DNA from: Acinetobacter tibetensis | GTDB lineage: Bacteria; Pseudomonadota; Gammaproteobacteria; Pseudomonadales; Moraxellaceae | DNA: 64,000 bases | Assembly: GCF_023824315.1 (NCBI RefSeq) | Contig: NZ_CP098732.1 | Location: 2,790,001 to 2,854,000 of the forward strand | Reading direction: 5' to 3' | Position numbers and translations under genes: made by a program | The notes under the pieces: generated by a model | The model's database searches: none | The model's input: only the letters and a program-made list of their open reading frames with translations | Told to the model about the DNA's origin: nothing | Part shown: one piece after another, positions 50,118 through 58,724 of the stretch | How positions within the stretch are numbered: position 1 is the first letter of the stretch | How the letters are laid out: each line of letters opens with the position of its first letter

Positions 50118-52277
50118 ATGAAAACAATTCTTTTAGTCCCAACTGGTGAAGGCGTTGGCCTAACATCGGCATGTTTAGGTTTAAGCTATGCTTTAGAATG
50201 CCAAGGTGTTAAAGCGGGCTTTCTTAAACCTTTTTCTCAAGAAACTAAAATTGAAGCTGATCGCACCAGTGCACTTTTTCAGCATCTTACCAAAAGTGAA
50301 ACAGTTGAGCCTATTCCTTATGCAACCGTCACTCAGCAATTAAATTGTGGTGAAAGTGATGAACTGTTGGAAGAAGCTGTTCGTCTACATCGTCAAATTG
50401 CAAAGAAGCATGACATTATTATTGTTGAAGGGTTATTACCCAACGCACGTGATGCTTTTGCCTCTGAACTGAATGCCGCGTTAGCAAAAGCATTAGATGC
50501 CAAAGTCATCATCGTGAGCAATGCAGATATTCATAATGCCCCTGCATCGGCTGAAAAAGTCGAAGCTCAACTGCGTCATTTTGGTGGTGCATCGAGTGAC
50601 CGTACTGCTGGGGTGCTATTCATGCGTACCAAAGGCTTGCCTGAAGGTTCTGCACAAATTCCATTGACCTTTGATCCAAGCCTACGCTTAGTAAGTGATA
50701 CCAATAAATTTGTGGCAGATATTCAAAAAACTCATGCCCATATTGGGACAGCACAACTGCCCGTCATTGGTCTGGTGCCATTCAGTAATACACTGAGTGT
50801 ACCGCGCATGTCTGATTTAGCAGCCAATTTACAAGCTGAATGGATTAGCCAAGGTGAAGCGTTACAACGCCGAGTTCTGCACAGCAGCCTGATCGCAGCC
50901 AATATTGAACACGAACTGGATAAGTTTGTTGCAGGTGAGTTAATCATTAGTGCTTCAGACCGTATTGATGTTTTGTTGGCAAGTAGCTTGGCAAGCAGCA
51001 ATGGAACGCCACTCGCAGGTCTACTATTAACTGAACACCATGCACCCAATAGCCAAATTCTAGATTTCTGCCAGACTGCGATTAAGCAAGGCTTACCAAT
51101 CTTACATACCCCACTGAGTACGTTTGAAACGGCGCAAAGCTTAATGAACTTGAGCAATGAAATTCCAGTGGATGACACTGAGCGCGCCGAGCAAGTCACT
51201 CGCTTCGTCTCAAGCCATATTAATGAAGAATGGTTAGCTCAGCTCCTGAAGGGTGCTTATCATCCTCGTCTATCTCCTTCGGCTTTCCGTCATGAACTGG
51301 TGCAAAAATCCATCCATGCCAAAAAGCGCATTGTATTACCTGAAGGTGATGAGCCGCGCACCATTCAAGCCGCTGCAATCTGTCAATCTCGTGGTATTGC
51401 CCAATGTATTCTTTTGGCTAAACCAGAAGCTGTGATTGAGGTGGCAAAAGCCCGCAATATCGAGTTGCCATTTGACCTTGAAATTATTGACCCTGACCTT
51501 ATTCGTGAAAACTATGTCGGGCAAATGGTCGAGTTACGTAAAGGCAAAATCAACGAATTACAGGCACGTGAGCAACTGCAAGATACTGTGGTCTTAGGCA
51601 CTATGATGCTAGCGCTCGATCAAGTTGATGGTTTAGTTTCTGGTGCAGTACATACCACAGCCAATACGGTTCGCCCTGCATTCCAGTTAATTAAAACTGC
51701 CCCAGAATACTCATTGGTTTCTTCAGTATTTTTTATGCTGTTGCCTGATGAAGTCTATGTTTACGGTGACTGTGCGATTAATCCAGATCCAAATGCTGAA
51801 CAACTGGCGGAAATTGCCATTCAATCGGCAGACTCGGCAAAAGCATTTGGTATTGACCCACGTATTGCCATGATTTCCTACTCTACAGGTACATCAGGTG
51901 CAGGTGTAGAAGTCGAAAAAGTGGCCCAAGCGACAGCTATTGCAAAACAGCGTCGCCCTGACCTCTTGATTGATGGTCCATTACAGTACGATGCAGCCTC
52001 TGTGGAAAGTGTTGGCCGCTCTAAAGCACCAGATTCTCCAGTTGCAGGTCGTGCCAATGTCTTTATCTTCCCAGATTTAAATACAGGTAATACCACCTAC
52101 AAAGCAGTACAACGTTCTGCCAATGTCGTAAGCGTCGGCCCAATGTTGCAAGGTTTAAACAAACCTGTAAATGACTTGTCTCGTGGTGCCTTGGTGGATG
52201 ATATTGTGTTCACAATTGCGCTCACTGCGATTCAAGCAGAACAACAAGTTGAAGCCAAAGCCAGCAAAGCGTCTTAA
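50118..52277 (+). CDS. pta: Phosphate acetyltransferase (long form)
   Basis: Exchanges the acetyl group between acetyl-CoA and acetyl phosphate. The 719-residue protein is the long form with three domains: an N-terminal P-loop-like domain (about 1-210, LLVPTGEGVGLTSACLGL), a DRTGG domain (about 215-330) and the catalytic PTA_PTB domain (about 395-715) with RIVLPEGDEPRTIQAA, DGLVSGAVHTTANTVRPAFQ and IDGPLQYDAASVESVGRSKAPDS. An in-frame upstream start at 50079 is not family-like; ATG 50118 follows the hairpin by about 40 bases. It ends in a UUCG-type terminator. Confidence 0.96.
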   Translation: MKTILLVPTGEGVGLTSACLGLSYALECQGVKAGFLKPFSQETKIEADRTSALFQHLTKSETVEPIPYATVTQQLNCGESDELLEEAVRLHRQIAKKHDIIIVEGLLPNARDAFASELNAALAKALDAKVIIVSNADIHNAPASAEKVEAQLRHFGGASSDRTAGVLFMRTKGLPEGSAQIPLTFDPSLRLVSDTNKFVADIQKTHAHIGTAQLPVIGLVPFSNTLSVPRMSDLAANLQAEWISQGEALQRRVLHSSLIAANIEHELDKFVAGELIISASDRIDVLLASSLASSNGTPLAGLLLTEHHAPNSQILDFCQTAIKQGLPILHTPLSTFETAQSLMNLSNEIPVDDTERAEQVTRFVSSHINEEWLAQLLKGAYHPRLSPSAFRHELVQKSIHAKKRIVLPEGDEPRTIQAAAICQSRGIAQCILLAKPEAVIEVAKARNIELPFDLEIIDPDLIRENYVGQMVELRKGKINELQAREQLQDTVVLGTMMLALDQVDGLVSGAVHTTANTVRPAFQLIKTAPEYSLVSSVFFMLLPDEVYVYGDCAINPDPNAEQLAEIAIQSADSAKAFGIDPRIAMISYSTGTSGAGVEVEKVAQATAIAKQRRPDLLIDGPLQYDAASVESVGRSKAPDSPVAGRANVFIFPDLNTGNTTYKAVQRSANVVSVGPMLQGLNKPVNDLSRGALVDDIVFTIALTAIQAEQQVEAKASKAS

Positions 52278-52295
52278 ACAATTTTTCGTTTTTCC

Positions 52296-52324
52296 AAACC
52301 ACTCTTTCGAGAGTGGTTTTTTTT
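52296..52324 (+). terminator. Rho-independent terminator after pta
   Basis: AAACCACTCT (52296-52305) and AGAGTGGTTT (52310-52319) pair around a TTCG tetraloop; the T-run ends at 52324. Confidence 0.92.
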
Positions 52325-52376
52325 GCTTTGATCAATCAATCCAATTACCCATTTACCCCAGAATATCTACAGTGGT

Positions 52377-52985
52377 TCAAACTTTTCTTGCCAACCAAAC
52401 GGTATGCCCCGTACATTCAGGATCTTCCGCCACCATTTTCAACACCTCAAAGCCATATTGAACTAATAAATGGTGGTATTCTTCTGGGGCTAAACTGGCA
52501 TGATACAATGCTTGACCAAACAGCTCCCCTATCGCTTTGCCCTGTGCAGGACCGCTGGTAAACATCAGCACTGTTCCCAGTTTGGCATGTCGTGCAAATT
52601 GCGCAAACATGTGCCGTTGATCGTCTTGCGTCAAATGGAAAAAGCTGTCCCACGCCAAGATTGCATCAAATTTTTGTTCTAGATTGAGTTGGCGCATGTC
52701 CGCCTGAAGCCATGTTTGTTCAGGAAAGTTTGCTCGTGCCATTTGTAACATTAGCTCGGAACTATCTACCCCAGTAATTGCGCAACCCTGTTCAATTAAA
52801 TAAGTAGCAATCGGTTTCCCCGACCCACAGCCTAAATCCAAAACATGTGCTTGATCTGGCAGCAAAGCCAACATGCGATCCAACCACACTTTTTCAAATA
52901 GCCACTCTCCACGCACTGCCATCCATTCACGTGCATACTTTTGATAAAGCTCAATAATATTTTCTGATAGATGATTGTTTGGCAT
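52377..52985 (-). CDS. Class I SAM-dependent methyltransferase (UbiE/Tam-like)
   Basis: 202-residue soluble protein with motif I VLDLGCGSGKP, then GCAITGVDSSELMLQMARANFP (acidic loop), and FDAILAWDSFFHLTQDDQ as motif IV. The fold is the common small-molecule methyltransferase type. The substrate cannot be inferred. ATG 52985 is chosen over GTG 52988. It shares direction with the exporter gene at 53043-53948, which lies 57 bases upstream, so they may be co-transcribed. Confidence 0.82.
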   Translation of the reverse strand: MPNNHLSENIIELYQKYAREWMAVRGEWLFEKVWLDRMLALLPDQAHVLDLGCGSGKPIATYLIEQGCAITGVDSSELMLQMARANFPEQTWLQADMRQLNLEQKFDAILAWDSFFHLTQDDQRHMFAQFARHAKLGTVLMFTSGPAQGKAIGELFGQALYHASLAPEEYHHLLVQYGFEVLKMVAEDPECTGHTVWLARKV

Positions 52986-53042
52986 CACGTTTCTTATTTA
53001 TGTTAAAGACATGAATGATCTGCTTTGTGATCTACCCAAAAC

Positions 53043-53948
53043 TCAGCTTTGTTTTGAAAGTTGTATACCCTTTGACCGTGGTATTTTAACAAAGAAAATC
53101 GCGTTACCACATAAAATCAGGATCACCCCAATCACTGCATTCGAATGCCATTGATAACCTTCCCACACTGTTGAAATCACTAAAGCTACCAACGGAAATA
53201 ACAAAGTACTATATGCCGCCTTGCCCGAACCAATACGCCCCACCAAATAGAAATAGGCCGTAAAACCAATCACCGAACCAAAAATTGCTAAATAAATTAA
53301 AGCCGAAATTGCACTTAAAGGCATCGTTGGAAAAAAGTCGTCCTGTTGGACACATGAAATGAATGCCATTAAAAAAGCACCATAGAACATACCGTAGGCA
53401 TTGGTCGTAAAAATATCCAATCCATTTTTCTGATGGCGCGTACTAATCATATTGCCCAGAGAAAACCCATAAGTTCCGACCATACACAGTGATATTCCGA
53501 GTAAGGTTTGACTGTTTAATCTGGTGCCAATCACATCCTGCCAAAACAAAGCAACAATCCCGAGCACCCCAAGCAAAGCCGCAGGATAGAACCGAGATGG
53601 AATTTGCTGTGCAAAGAACAGTTTGGCATTCAAGGTATTAAAGATCACCGCCATGGAGAAAATCACCGCTTCTAAGCCACTACTCACATATTGCACTGCA
53701 TAATAAAAACAGACAAAGTTAAAACCAAAAATACAGCAGGCCTGTAACATGCAAAACAGATGATCTTTCACTGTCAGTTTTTGCAATTTACGCCACAGCG
53801 CAATAAAAGCAAACAAGACAAGTGCTGAAATAAAAAAACGCCAGAACACCGCCACATTGGCAGATATACCGCTTTGTTGTTGTAGGCTAATAGCAATCCA
53901 TGTTGTGCCCCAAATCACCACAACCAAAGCATATAATAGCGCATTCAT
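53043..53948 (-). CDS. EamA-family drug/metabolite transporter
   Basis: 301-residue inner-membrane protein of ten predicted helices in two EamA repeats (about 4-135 and 148-290). The start NALLYALVVVIWGTTWIAISLQ is typical of the DMT superfamily, and the second repeat carries GSVIGFTAYFYLVGRIGSGKAAYSTLLFPLVALVIS. It probably exports a metabolite or amino acid. It is divergent from an AraC regulator at 54129, a common arrangement for regulator and target; the link is inferred from position. Confidence 0.88.
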   Translation of the reverse strand: MNALLYALVVVIWGTTWIAISLQQQSGISANVAVFWRFFISALVLFAFIALWRKLQKLTVKDHLFCMLQACCIFGFNFVCFYYAVQYVSSGLEAVIFSMAVIFNTLNAKLFFAQQIPSRFYPAALLGVLGIVALFWQDVIGTRLNSQTLLGISLCMVGTYGFSLGNMISTRHQKNGLDIFTTNAYGMFYGAFLMAFISCVQQDDFFPTMPLSAISALIYLAIFGSVIGFTAYFYLVGRIGSGKAAYSTLLFPLVALVISTVWEGYQWHSNAVIGVILILCGNAIFFVKIPRSKGIQLSKQS

Positions 53949-54128
53949 TCAATTTCAACCCAAACTCATAACCTTGAGCACATTATCTCGGAACAAAGAC
54001 ACTCAATACTTACAGCTTCTTGCGGTCACTATCATCAACTTGTGATTTTTTACCGAATTTTGCCTACGGATGACAAGACCGAATAGAAGTCCTACACTAG
54101 TTACTCAATTTGGCACTGCGTGTAGAAG

Positions 54129-55034
54129 ATGAAATATCAGATTCTAGATCAATTACAACAACACAAAGCCCAACTCCTCGACTCAGTCGAATTGGGTTCA
54201 GGCATGCAGCTCGCCATGTGGCAAAATAACCAAGACTGCGTACAGGTCTGTAGCAATCACCACACTTTAAGCATGTACATTCAGGGTGGATATCACAGTT
54301 ATCAAAAAACCGCGCGCGGTTGGCAGAATGGTGGTGGTCCCGACCACATGTGTCTGTTGCCACAGGATTTTGATTCAACATGGGATTTACGTGATCCACT
54401 GACCTTCGTGCATTTATACTACACTGAACAACACTTAAAACGCGTAGCAGAACAAGTCTGGGACCGTGAACCAAGCCAAATACAGTTAAATCCGCAAAGT
54501 TTTGTCGCCGATCCACAAATTGCGATGATTTATCGACACTTTTTACTCAATAGTGCCTGGCAAAACCGTGAAAACCATTTGCAGATGAGTACTGCCACCA
54601 CGCTGCTGCTTAACCATTTAATTAAAAATTATAGTCATACCGAGTGGCAAGCTCCTGAAGTCAAAGGGGGCCTATCACCTTATATCCTAAAACAACTTTT
54701 ACAATGGATTGATCGGCATCTACATTTAAGTTTAACCCTGTCCGATTTAGCACAACAAACTCAGCTCAGTGAGTATCACTTTGCTCATATGTTTAAACAG
54801 TCTATGCATATGCCACCGCATCAATATGTGATGCTACGACGACTGGAATTGGCACATCAGACATTACAAACCACCACTGCCACAATCACAGAAGTTTCAA
54901 CGCAATATGGATTTAGTTCCAGCAGCCATTTTAGTCATCGCTTTAAAAAACACTTTGGCTATTCGCCTTCGCAAATGCTGAAAATGGGAAAAATCCAGCC
55001 TTTAAAAGAGACATTTGAAGATTTGAAGATTTGA
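54129..55034 (+). CDS. AraC-family transcriptional regulator with repeat-derived C-terminus
   Basis: 301 residues. The N-terminal ~185 are a cupin-like sensor region without a recognised ligand motif. The C-terminal ~95 are a double helix-turn-helix AraC domain: LTLSDLAQQTQLSEYHFAHMFKQSMHMPPHQYVMLRRLELA, then ITEVSTQYGFSSSSHFSHRFKKHFGYSPSQ. The last seven residues (FEDLKI and neighbours) come from the first copies of an octamer array, and the stop codon also lies in the array. It may control the divergent EamA exporter at 53043. The gene appears complete otherwise; the domain ends at about residue 283. Confidence 0.88.
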   Translation: MKYQILDQLQQHKAQLLDSVELGSGMQLAMWQNNQDCVQVCSNHHTLSMYIQGGYHSYQKTARGWQNGGGPDHMCLLPQDFDSTWDLRDPLTFVHLYYTEQHLKRVAEQVWDREPSQIQLNPQSFVADPQIAMIYRHFLLNSAWQNRENHLQMSTATTLLLNHLIKNYSHTEWQAPEVKGGLSPYILKQLLQWIDRHLHLSLTLSDLAQQTQLSEYHFAHMFKQSMHMPPHQYVMLRRLELAHQTLQTTTATITEVSTQYGFSSSSHFSHRFKKHFGYSPSQMLKMGKIQPLKETFEDLKI

Positions 55035-55212
55035 AGATTTGAAGATTTGAAGATTTGAAGATTTGAAGATTTGAAGATTTGAAGATTTGAAGATTTGAAG
55101 ATTTGAAGATTTGAAGATTTGAAGATTTGAAGATTTGAAGATTTGAAGATTTGAAGATTTGAAGATTTGAAGATTTGAAGATTTGAAGATTTGAAGATTT
55201 GAAGATTTGAAG
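55013..55212. repeat. Perfect tandem octamer array, 25 copies of ATTTGAAG
   Basis: From 55013 to 55212 the unit ATTTGAAG repeats exactly 25 times (200 bases) without a single mismatch. It begins inside the last codons of the AraC gene. On the + strand every frame meets a TGA within 24 bases. On the - strand all three frames stay open. It ends just before the terminator of a small minus-strand gene. Perfect copies suggest recent slippage or expansion and a copy number that may differ between strains or cells. Confidence 0.97.
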
Positions 55213-55224
55213 AAAGTTTAAAAC

Positions 55225-55260
55225 AAAAAAAGAAGATAAAGCTTAAGCCTGATCTTCTTT
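55225..55260 (-). terminator. Bidirectional terminator between the octamer array and the micropeptide gene
   Basis: AAGAAGAT and ATCTTCTT arms enclose an AGGCTTAAGCTT-type inner pairing. On the minus strand it runs into seven T (A-run 55225-55231). The plus strand has a shorter T-run (CTTTTTG). The micropeptide stop codon lies in the loop. It can also end the AraC transcript. Confidence 0.7.
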
Positions 55261-55329
55261 TTGACCGTAAAACCATGTTGCCGCAATAAAACAACTAAAA
55301 CCAACAACCATTAGAATTGCAGATGCCAT
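55243..55329 (-). CDS. Predicted 28-residue membrane micropeptide with Pho-box promoter
   Basis: ATG 55329 opens 28 codons ending TAA at 55243. It begins MASAILMVVGFSCFIAATW and ends FYGQKEDQA: a single helix of about 18 hydrophobic residues with a charged tail, the layout of small membrane peptides such as those attached to transport or respiratory complexes. Upstream on the same strand are an AGAG ribosome-like site and a complete Pho-type promoter (55370-55391 plus CATAAT). It is followed by a terminator. Promoter, ORF and terminator together make it a credible gene. I do not recognise it, and it is too short for homology by eye. Confidence 0.6.
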   Translation of the reverse strand: MASAILMVVGFSCFIAATWFYGQKEDQA

Positions 55330-55369
55330 AACAAAATGCTCTATTTGGAATGCGCTTATTATGTGAAAG

Positions 55370-55391
55370 TTTTATGACAAATTTATGACAA
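55370..55391 (-). promoter_or_regulatory. Pho box (PhoB-type) with matched -10
   Basis: On the minus strand two direct 11-base repeats, TTGTCATAAAT then TTGTCATAAAA, fit the PhoB consensus (CTGTCATAWAW twice). The second TTGTCA is followed after 11 bases by CATAAT, the same spacing as TTGTCA to TATAGT in the E. coli phoA promoter as I recall it. ATG 55329 lies 40 bases downstream of the box. Confidence 0.75.
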
Positions 55392-55655
55392 TTCCATCAC
55401 TTTGAATTTACTCAAATCACCAACAAAGTAAAGTCAGTTAATTCAACACATTAAATTTAGGTCCTCCATTCACCCTTGTACTTTTTCAATCAATGTTGTC
55501 AGTTGTTCAAATATCGCAACTAAAATATGGTGTTCTTGATAACCGATTTTATCCATTAAACTTTAGCCCAAAAATGCAGCAAAATACCCACAACCGTGAC
55601 GTTATACCTTATAATTTAGCCCGCTAGCTAACAGCCCGCTCAAGAGATATTGGAT

Positions 55656-57182
55656 ATGACAACTATTATCAAGCAAGATGACTTGATCACTTCGGTCAAG
55701 GACGCGCTTCAATTCATTTCGTACTATCACCCGCAAGACTTCATCCAAGCGATGAGCCGTGCGTATGACCGTGAAGAAAACAAAGCTGCGAAAGACGCCA
55801 TTGCACAAATCTTGATTAACTCTCGTATGTGTGCAGAAGGTCATCGTCCAATCTGCCAAGATACTGGTATTGTTAACGTCTTTGTTGAAGTGGGCATGGA
55901 TGTTAAATTCGATTTAACCATGAGCCTCGATGATGCAATCAATGAAGGTGTACGCCAAGGTTACTTAGAAAACTCGAATGTACTTCGTGCATCAGTTTTG
56001 GCTGATCCAGCATTTGGTCGTAAAAACACCAAAGACAACACCCCTGCTGTGATTTACCACAAACTTGTTCCAGGCAACAAAGTGGACATTACGGTTGCAG
56101 CCAAAGGTGGCGGTTCTGAAAACAAATCTAAGCTTGCAATGCTTAATCCATCTGACTCGATTGTAGATTGGGTACTCAAGACTGTTCCAACCATGGGTGC
56201 AGGCTGGTGTCCTCCTGGTATGTTGGGTATTGGTATTGGCGGTACTGCTGAAAAAGCCATGATGCTTGCAAAAGAATCACTCATGGAAGAAATCAACATG
56301 GACGAATTACTTCGTCGTGGGCCTGAAAATAAAATCGAAGAACTTCGTATGGAAATCTTCGAAAAAGTTAATGCTCTCGGTATTGGTGCGCAAGGTCTTG
56401 GCGGTTTAACTACCGTTCTTGATATTAAAATCAAAGACTACCCTTGCCACGCTGCGGGTAAACCAGTCGGCATGATTCCAAACTGTGCAGCAACTCGTCA
56501 CGCACACTTCCAATTAGATGGTTCAGGTGTTGCACACATTCAAGCACCGAAACTTGAAGACTACCCTTCTGTTACTTGGGATTCTTCAAGTTCTAAACGT
56601 GTTGACCTTGATACTATTACTCAAGAAGAAATGAACGCATGGCAACCAGGCGACACATTATTGCTTAACGGTACAATCTATACAGGTCGTGACGCTGCGC
56701 ACAAACGTATGGTTGACATGTTGAACAATGGTGAAGAGCTTCCAGTTGACCTTAAAGGTAAATTTATTTACTACGTTGGCCCTGTCGATCCTGTAGGTGA
56801 TGAAGTGGTTGGCCCTGCTGGTCCTACAACAGCAACTCGTATGGACAAGTTCACTCGCCAAGTTTTAGAAGCGACTGGTATGTTCGGTATGATTGGTAAA
56901 GCTGACCGTGGTCCAGCGGCAGTTGAAGCCATCAAAGATAACAAAGCAACTTACCTTATGGCTGTAGGTGGTGCGGCTTACCTTGTTTCTAAAGCAATTC
57001 GTGAAGCTGAAGTGGTTGCCTTTGCTGACTTAGGTATGGAAGCAATCTACAAATTTGTTGTGAAAGATATGCCTGTATCGGTTGCGGTTGATGTGAATGG
57101 TACATCTGTACATGCAACAGCACCGAAAATCTGGCAAGCGAAAATTGGTAAAATTCCTGTAGTAGATGCTGCAGCAGGCTAA
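55656..57182 (+). CDS. Class I fumarate hydratase ([4Fe-4S] type)
   Basis: Reversible hydration of fumarate to malate in the TCA cycle. The 508-residue single chain holds the alpha region (about 1-280) and beta region (about 300-508) of class I fumarase fused, as in FumA/FumB. Candidate cluster cysteines are in RPICQDTGIVNVFVEVG, GWCPPGMLGIGIGGT and MIPNCAATRHAHF. Later come TGRDAAHKRM and KADRGPAAVEAI, and the end SVHATAPKIWQAKIGKIPV. ATG 55656 follows AAGAGATATT; TTG 55650 is an alternative. Iron-sulphur dependence means sensitivity to oxidants and iron shortage. Confidence 0.93.
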   Translation: MTTIIKQDDLITSVKDALQFISYYHPQDFIQAMSRAYDREENKAAKDAIAQILINSRMCAEGHRPICQDTGIVNVFVEVGMDVKFDLTMSLDDAINEGVRQGYLENSNVLRASVLADPAFGRKNTKDNTPAVIYHKLVPGNKVDITVAAKGGGSENKSKLAMLNPSDSIVDWVLKTVPTMGAGWCPPGMLGIGIGGTAEKAMMLAKESLMEEINMDELLRRGPENKIEELRMEIFEKVNALGIGAQGLGGLTTVLDIKIKDYPCHAAGKPVGMIPNCAATRHAHFQLDGSGVAHIQAPKLEDYPSVTWDSSSSKRVDLDTITQEEMNAWQPGDTLLLNGTIYTGRDAAHKRMVDMLNNGEELPVDLKGKFIYYVGPVDPVGDEVVGPAGPTTATRMDKFTRQVLEATGMFGMIGKADRGPAAVEAIKDNKATYLMAVGGAAYLVSKAIREAEVVAFADLGMEAIYKFVVKDMPVSVAVDVNGTSVHATAPKIWQAKIGKIPVVDAAAG

Positions 57183-57203
57183 ACCCTAAGTTTTGCTTTT
57201 TTC

Positions 57204-57245
57204 AATACCCTTAACATGCTAAGGTCTTGTTAAGGGTATTTTTTT
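57204..57245 (+). terminator. Rho-independent terminator after the fumarase gene
   Basis: AATACCCTTAACA (57204-57216) pairs with TGTTAAGGGTATT (57228-57240), loop 11 bases, T-run to 57245. A perfect 13-bp stem. Confidence 0.9.
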
Positions 57246-57289
57246 GCCCAAAATTTCTCTTTCTAAAACTATCGTTCATTCTAAATATC

Positions 57290-57838
57290 ATGAAAAAATT
57301 AAGCCATATCCTGACAACACTCACACTTTGCACACTCAGTTTCAGCACTTTCGCAAAACCTGCAACTGAAGCATCTGTCGAAAAAGCCCTACTACTTGGT
57401 GACATTAAAGGGACTTTGGCTCAATCTCAAAAAGAAATGCGTCCTGTTTATGAACAACAAGCAGAAGAAATGCTCAAAAATATGTTTAAAACAACCACAC
57501 TGAATACAGAACAACAAAAAGCAGCACAGCAAATTGCCGATATCACTGCATCTTTTAGCAACAAATTGATTTCTGATCCAAAATTTATGCAAATGCTGAA
57601 AGATGTTTATATGCAGACCTTTACTGAAGAAGAAGTACTTGCCAATATTCAGTTCCTTGAAACACCCATTGGACAATCGATTAACAAAAAAAGTAGTAAA
57701 ATGATGAGCGAAATCATGCGTAACAGTATCGAGATGTCGGCTCAAATGATGCAAGATCCTGCAACGCAAGACGAAATCAATCAGCAAGTGGCAAAAACAC
57801 TTGAGCCATTATTCAAACAGTCAAAAAAGAGCAAATAA
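57290..57838 (+). CDS. DUF2059-like exported protein
   Basis: 182-residue secreted protein: signal peptide MKKLSHILTTLTLCTLSFS ending near TFAKP (about residue 22), then an all-helical domain rich in Met, Gln, Glu and Lys. The segment VLANIQFLETPIGQSINKKSSKMMSEIM (YFxTPxG-type) marks the DUF2059 family, whose role is unknown. The frame is open upstream into the terminator, but ATG 57290 gives a proper signal peptide. It is convergent with the DUF2846 gene, five bases between stops. Confidence 0.78.
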   Translation: MKKLSHILTTLTLCTLSFSTFAKPATEASVEKALLLGDIKGTLAQSQKEMRPVYEQQAEEMLKNMFKTTTLNTEQQKAAQQIADITASFSNKLISDPKFMQMLKDVYMQTFTEEEVLANIQFLETPIGQSINKKSSKMMSEIMRNSIEMSAQMMQDPATQDEINQQVAKTLEPLFKQSKKSK

Positions 57839-57843
57839 GCTGA

Positions 57844-58557
57844 TTACCACGTACGAATATCCCAAATTTTAAAGGGTTGTGTAAGTTGCACATCAGATTG
57901 AGCGTCATATTTTGCTGCTTTAATTTTTTGTGCTTTATGACGTAACTCACCTGTTTGCTGGTCTTGTGCGACAAAGTTATAACTTGCAGATTTCAGTTGG
58001 GTAAATGCGATTTCATTTTGCCCAATCGAGTTAGGCACCAAAATTAAGGGACCTGAGACTTCCTTACGTGTACTCAAATTTTCTTCATCATATTTCACGT
58101 AATAGCTCTTACCAGCTTCAACAGTGAAATCCAAATATTTTGGTTTTTGAAAATGCTGAATACCTAAAGGTCGACTACTCGATAAACGATAAGTTCCTGC
58201 AGGAAGCTCCAACCAATAATAATGATTATTCAACAAACTGGGAATGTGCTGTTTATTGATAAAAAGACTGGAAGCCACAATTTCTTGACGATTCCAACGA
58301 CTGTCTGGACGATAGAGATAAACCACAGCAGCCTGATCATGTTGCGCCTGCACAGGATGGTAACGTTGACCTAATTTTTGATTGACCCAACTACCCACCG
58401 AAGTCATCCCAAATCGGTACTGCTCAACAATTCCAGGGGCTTGACTGGTATCCACAGGGTGCAGCGTAGAGCTTAATTCAGGTTGTTCCAAAACTACCTG
58501 CTTATGGCATCCAAATAAAAATAAACTGCTACATAACATAAGATAAAGCGAACGCAT
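57844..58557 (-). CDS. DUF2846-like lipoprotein
   Basis: 237-residue lipoprotein: MRSLYLMLCSSLFLFGC with lipobox LFGC (Cys17). A beta-rich domain (about 75-175) contains AAVVYLYRPDSRWNRQEIV, INKQHIPSLLNNHYYWLELPAGTYRLSS and VEAGKSYYVKYD, the pattern of the DUF2846 family, whose function is unknown. It is minus-strand, upstream of no close gene, and separated from clpX by that gene's terminator. Confidence 0.78.
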   Translation of the reverse strand: MRSLYLMLCSSLFLFGCHKQVVLEQPELSSTLHPVDTSQAPGIVEQYRFGMTSVGSWVNQKLGQRYHPVQAQHDQAAVVYLYRPDSRWNRQEIVASSLFINKQHIPSLLNNHYYWLELPAGTYRLSSSRPLGIQHFQKPKYLDFTVEAGKSYYVKYDEENLSTRKEVSGPLILVPNSIGQNEIAFTQLKSASYNFVAQDQQTGELRHKAQKIKAAKYDAQSDVQLTQPFKIWDIRTW

Positions 58558-58673
58558 GATTTTCCCTCACCACGTATTTTCTTTTATTTATTAGAGTAGA
58601 TCTTGGATATATTCCATTTTCTAGGCATCCTCGCCTTTGCCCAAGAGTAACATTCAGTTTTTGGCTTGCAAAT

Positions 58674-58709
58674 AAAAAACGTGCGGAAATCATAAATTTC
58701 CGCACGTTT
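58674..58709 (-). terminator. Rho-independent terminator after clpX
   Basis: AACGTGCGGAAAT and ATTTCCGCACGTT form a perfect 13-bp stem with loop CATAA; the minus strand runs into TTTTTT. Confidence 0.9.
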
Positions 58710-58724
58710 CAGACGAATAACAAA

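Noticed and set aside
55013-55212. CRISPR-like array
   Set aside because: There are no spacers; it is a simple octamer with no gap between units and no cas genes nearby.
54959-55294. 111-codon minus-strand ORF across the octamer array, reading LQIFKSSN repeats
   Set aside because: Any frame is open on that strand because the octamer has no stop there. It overlaps the micropeptide gene in another frame, has no ribosome site and includes an AraC coding region. It is a by-product of the repeat.
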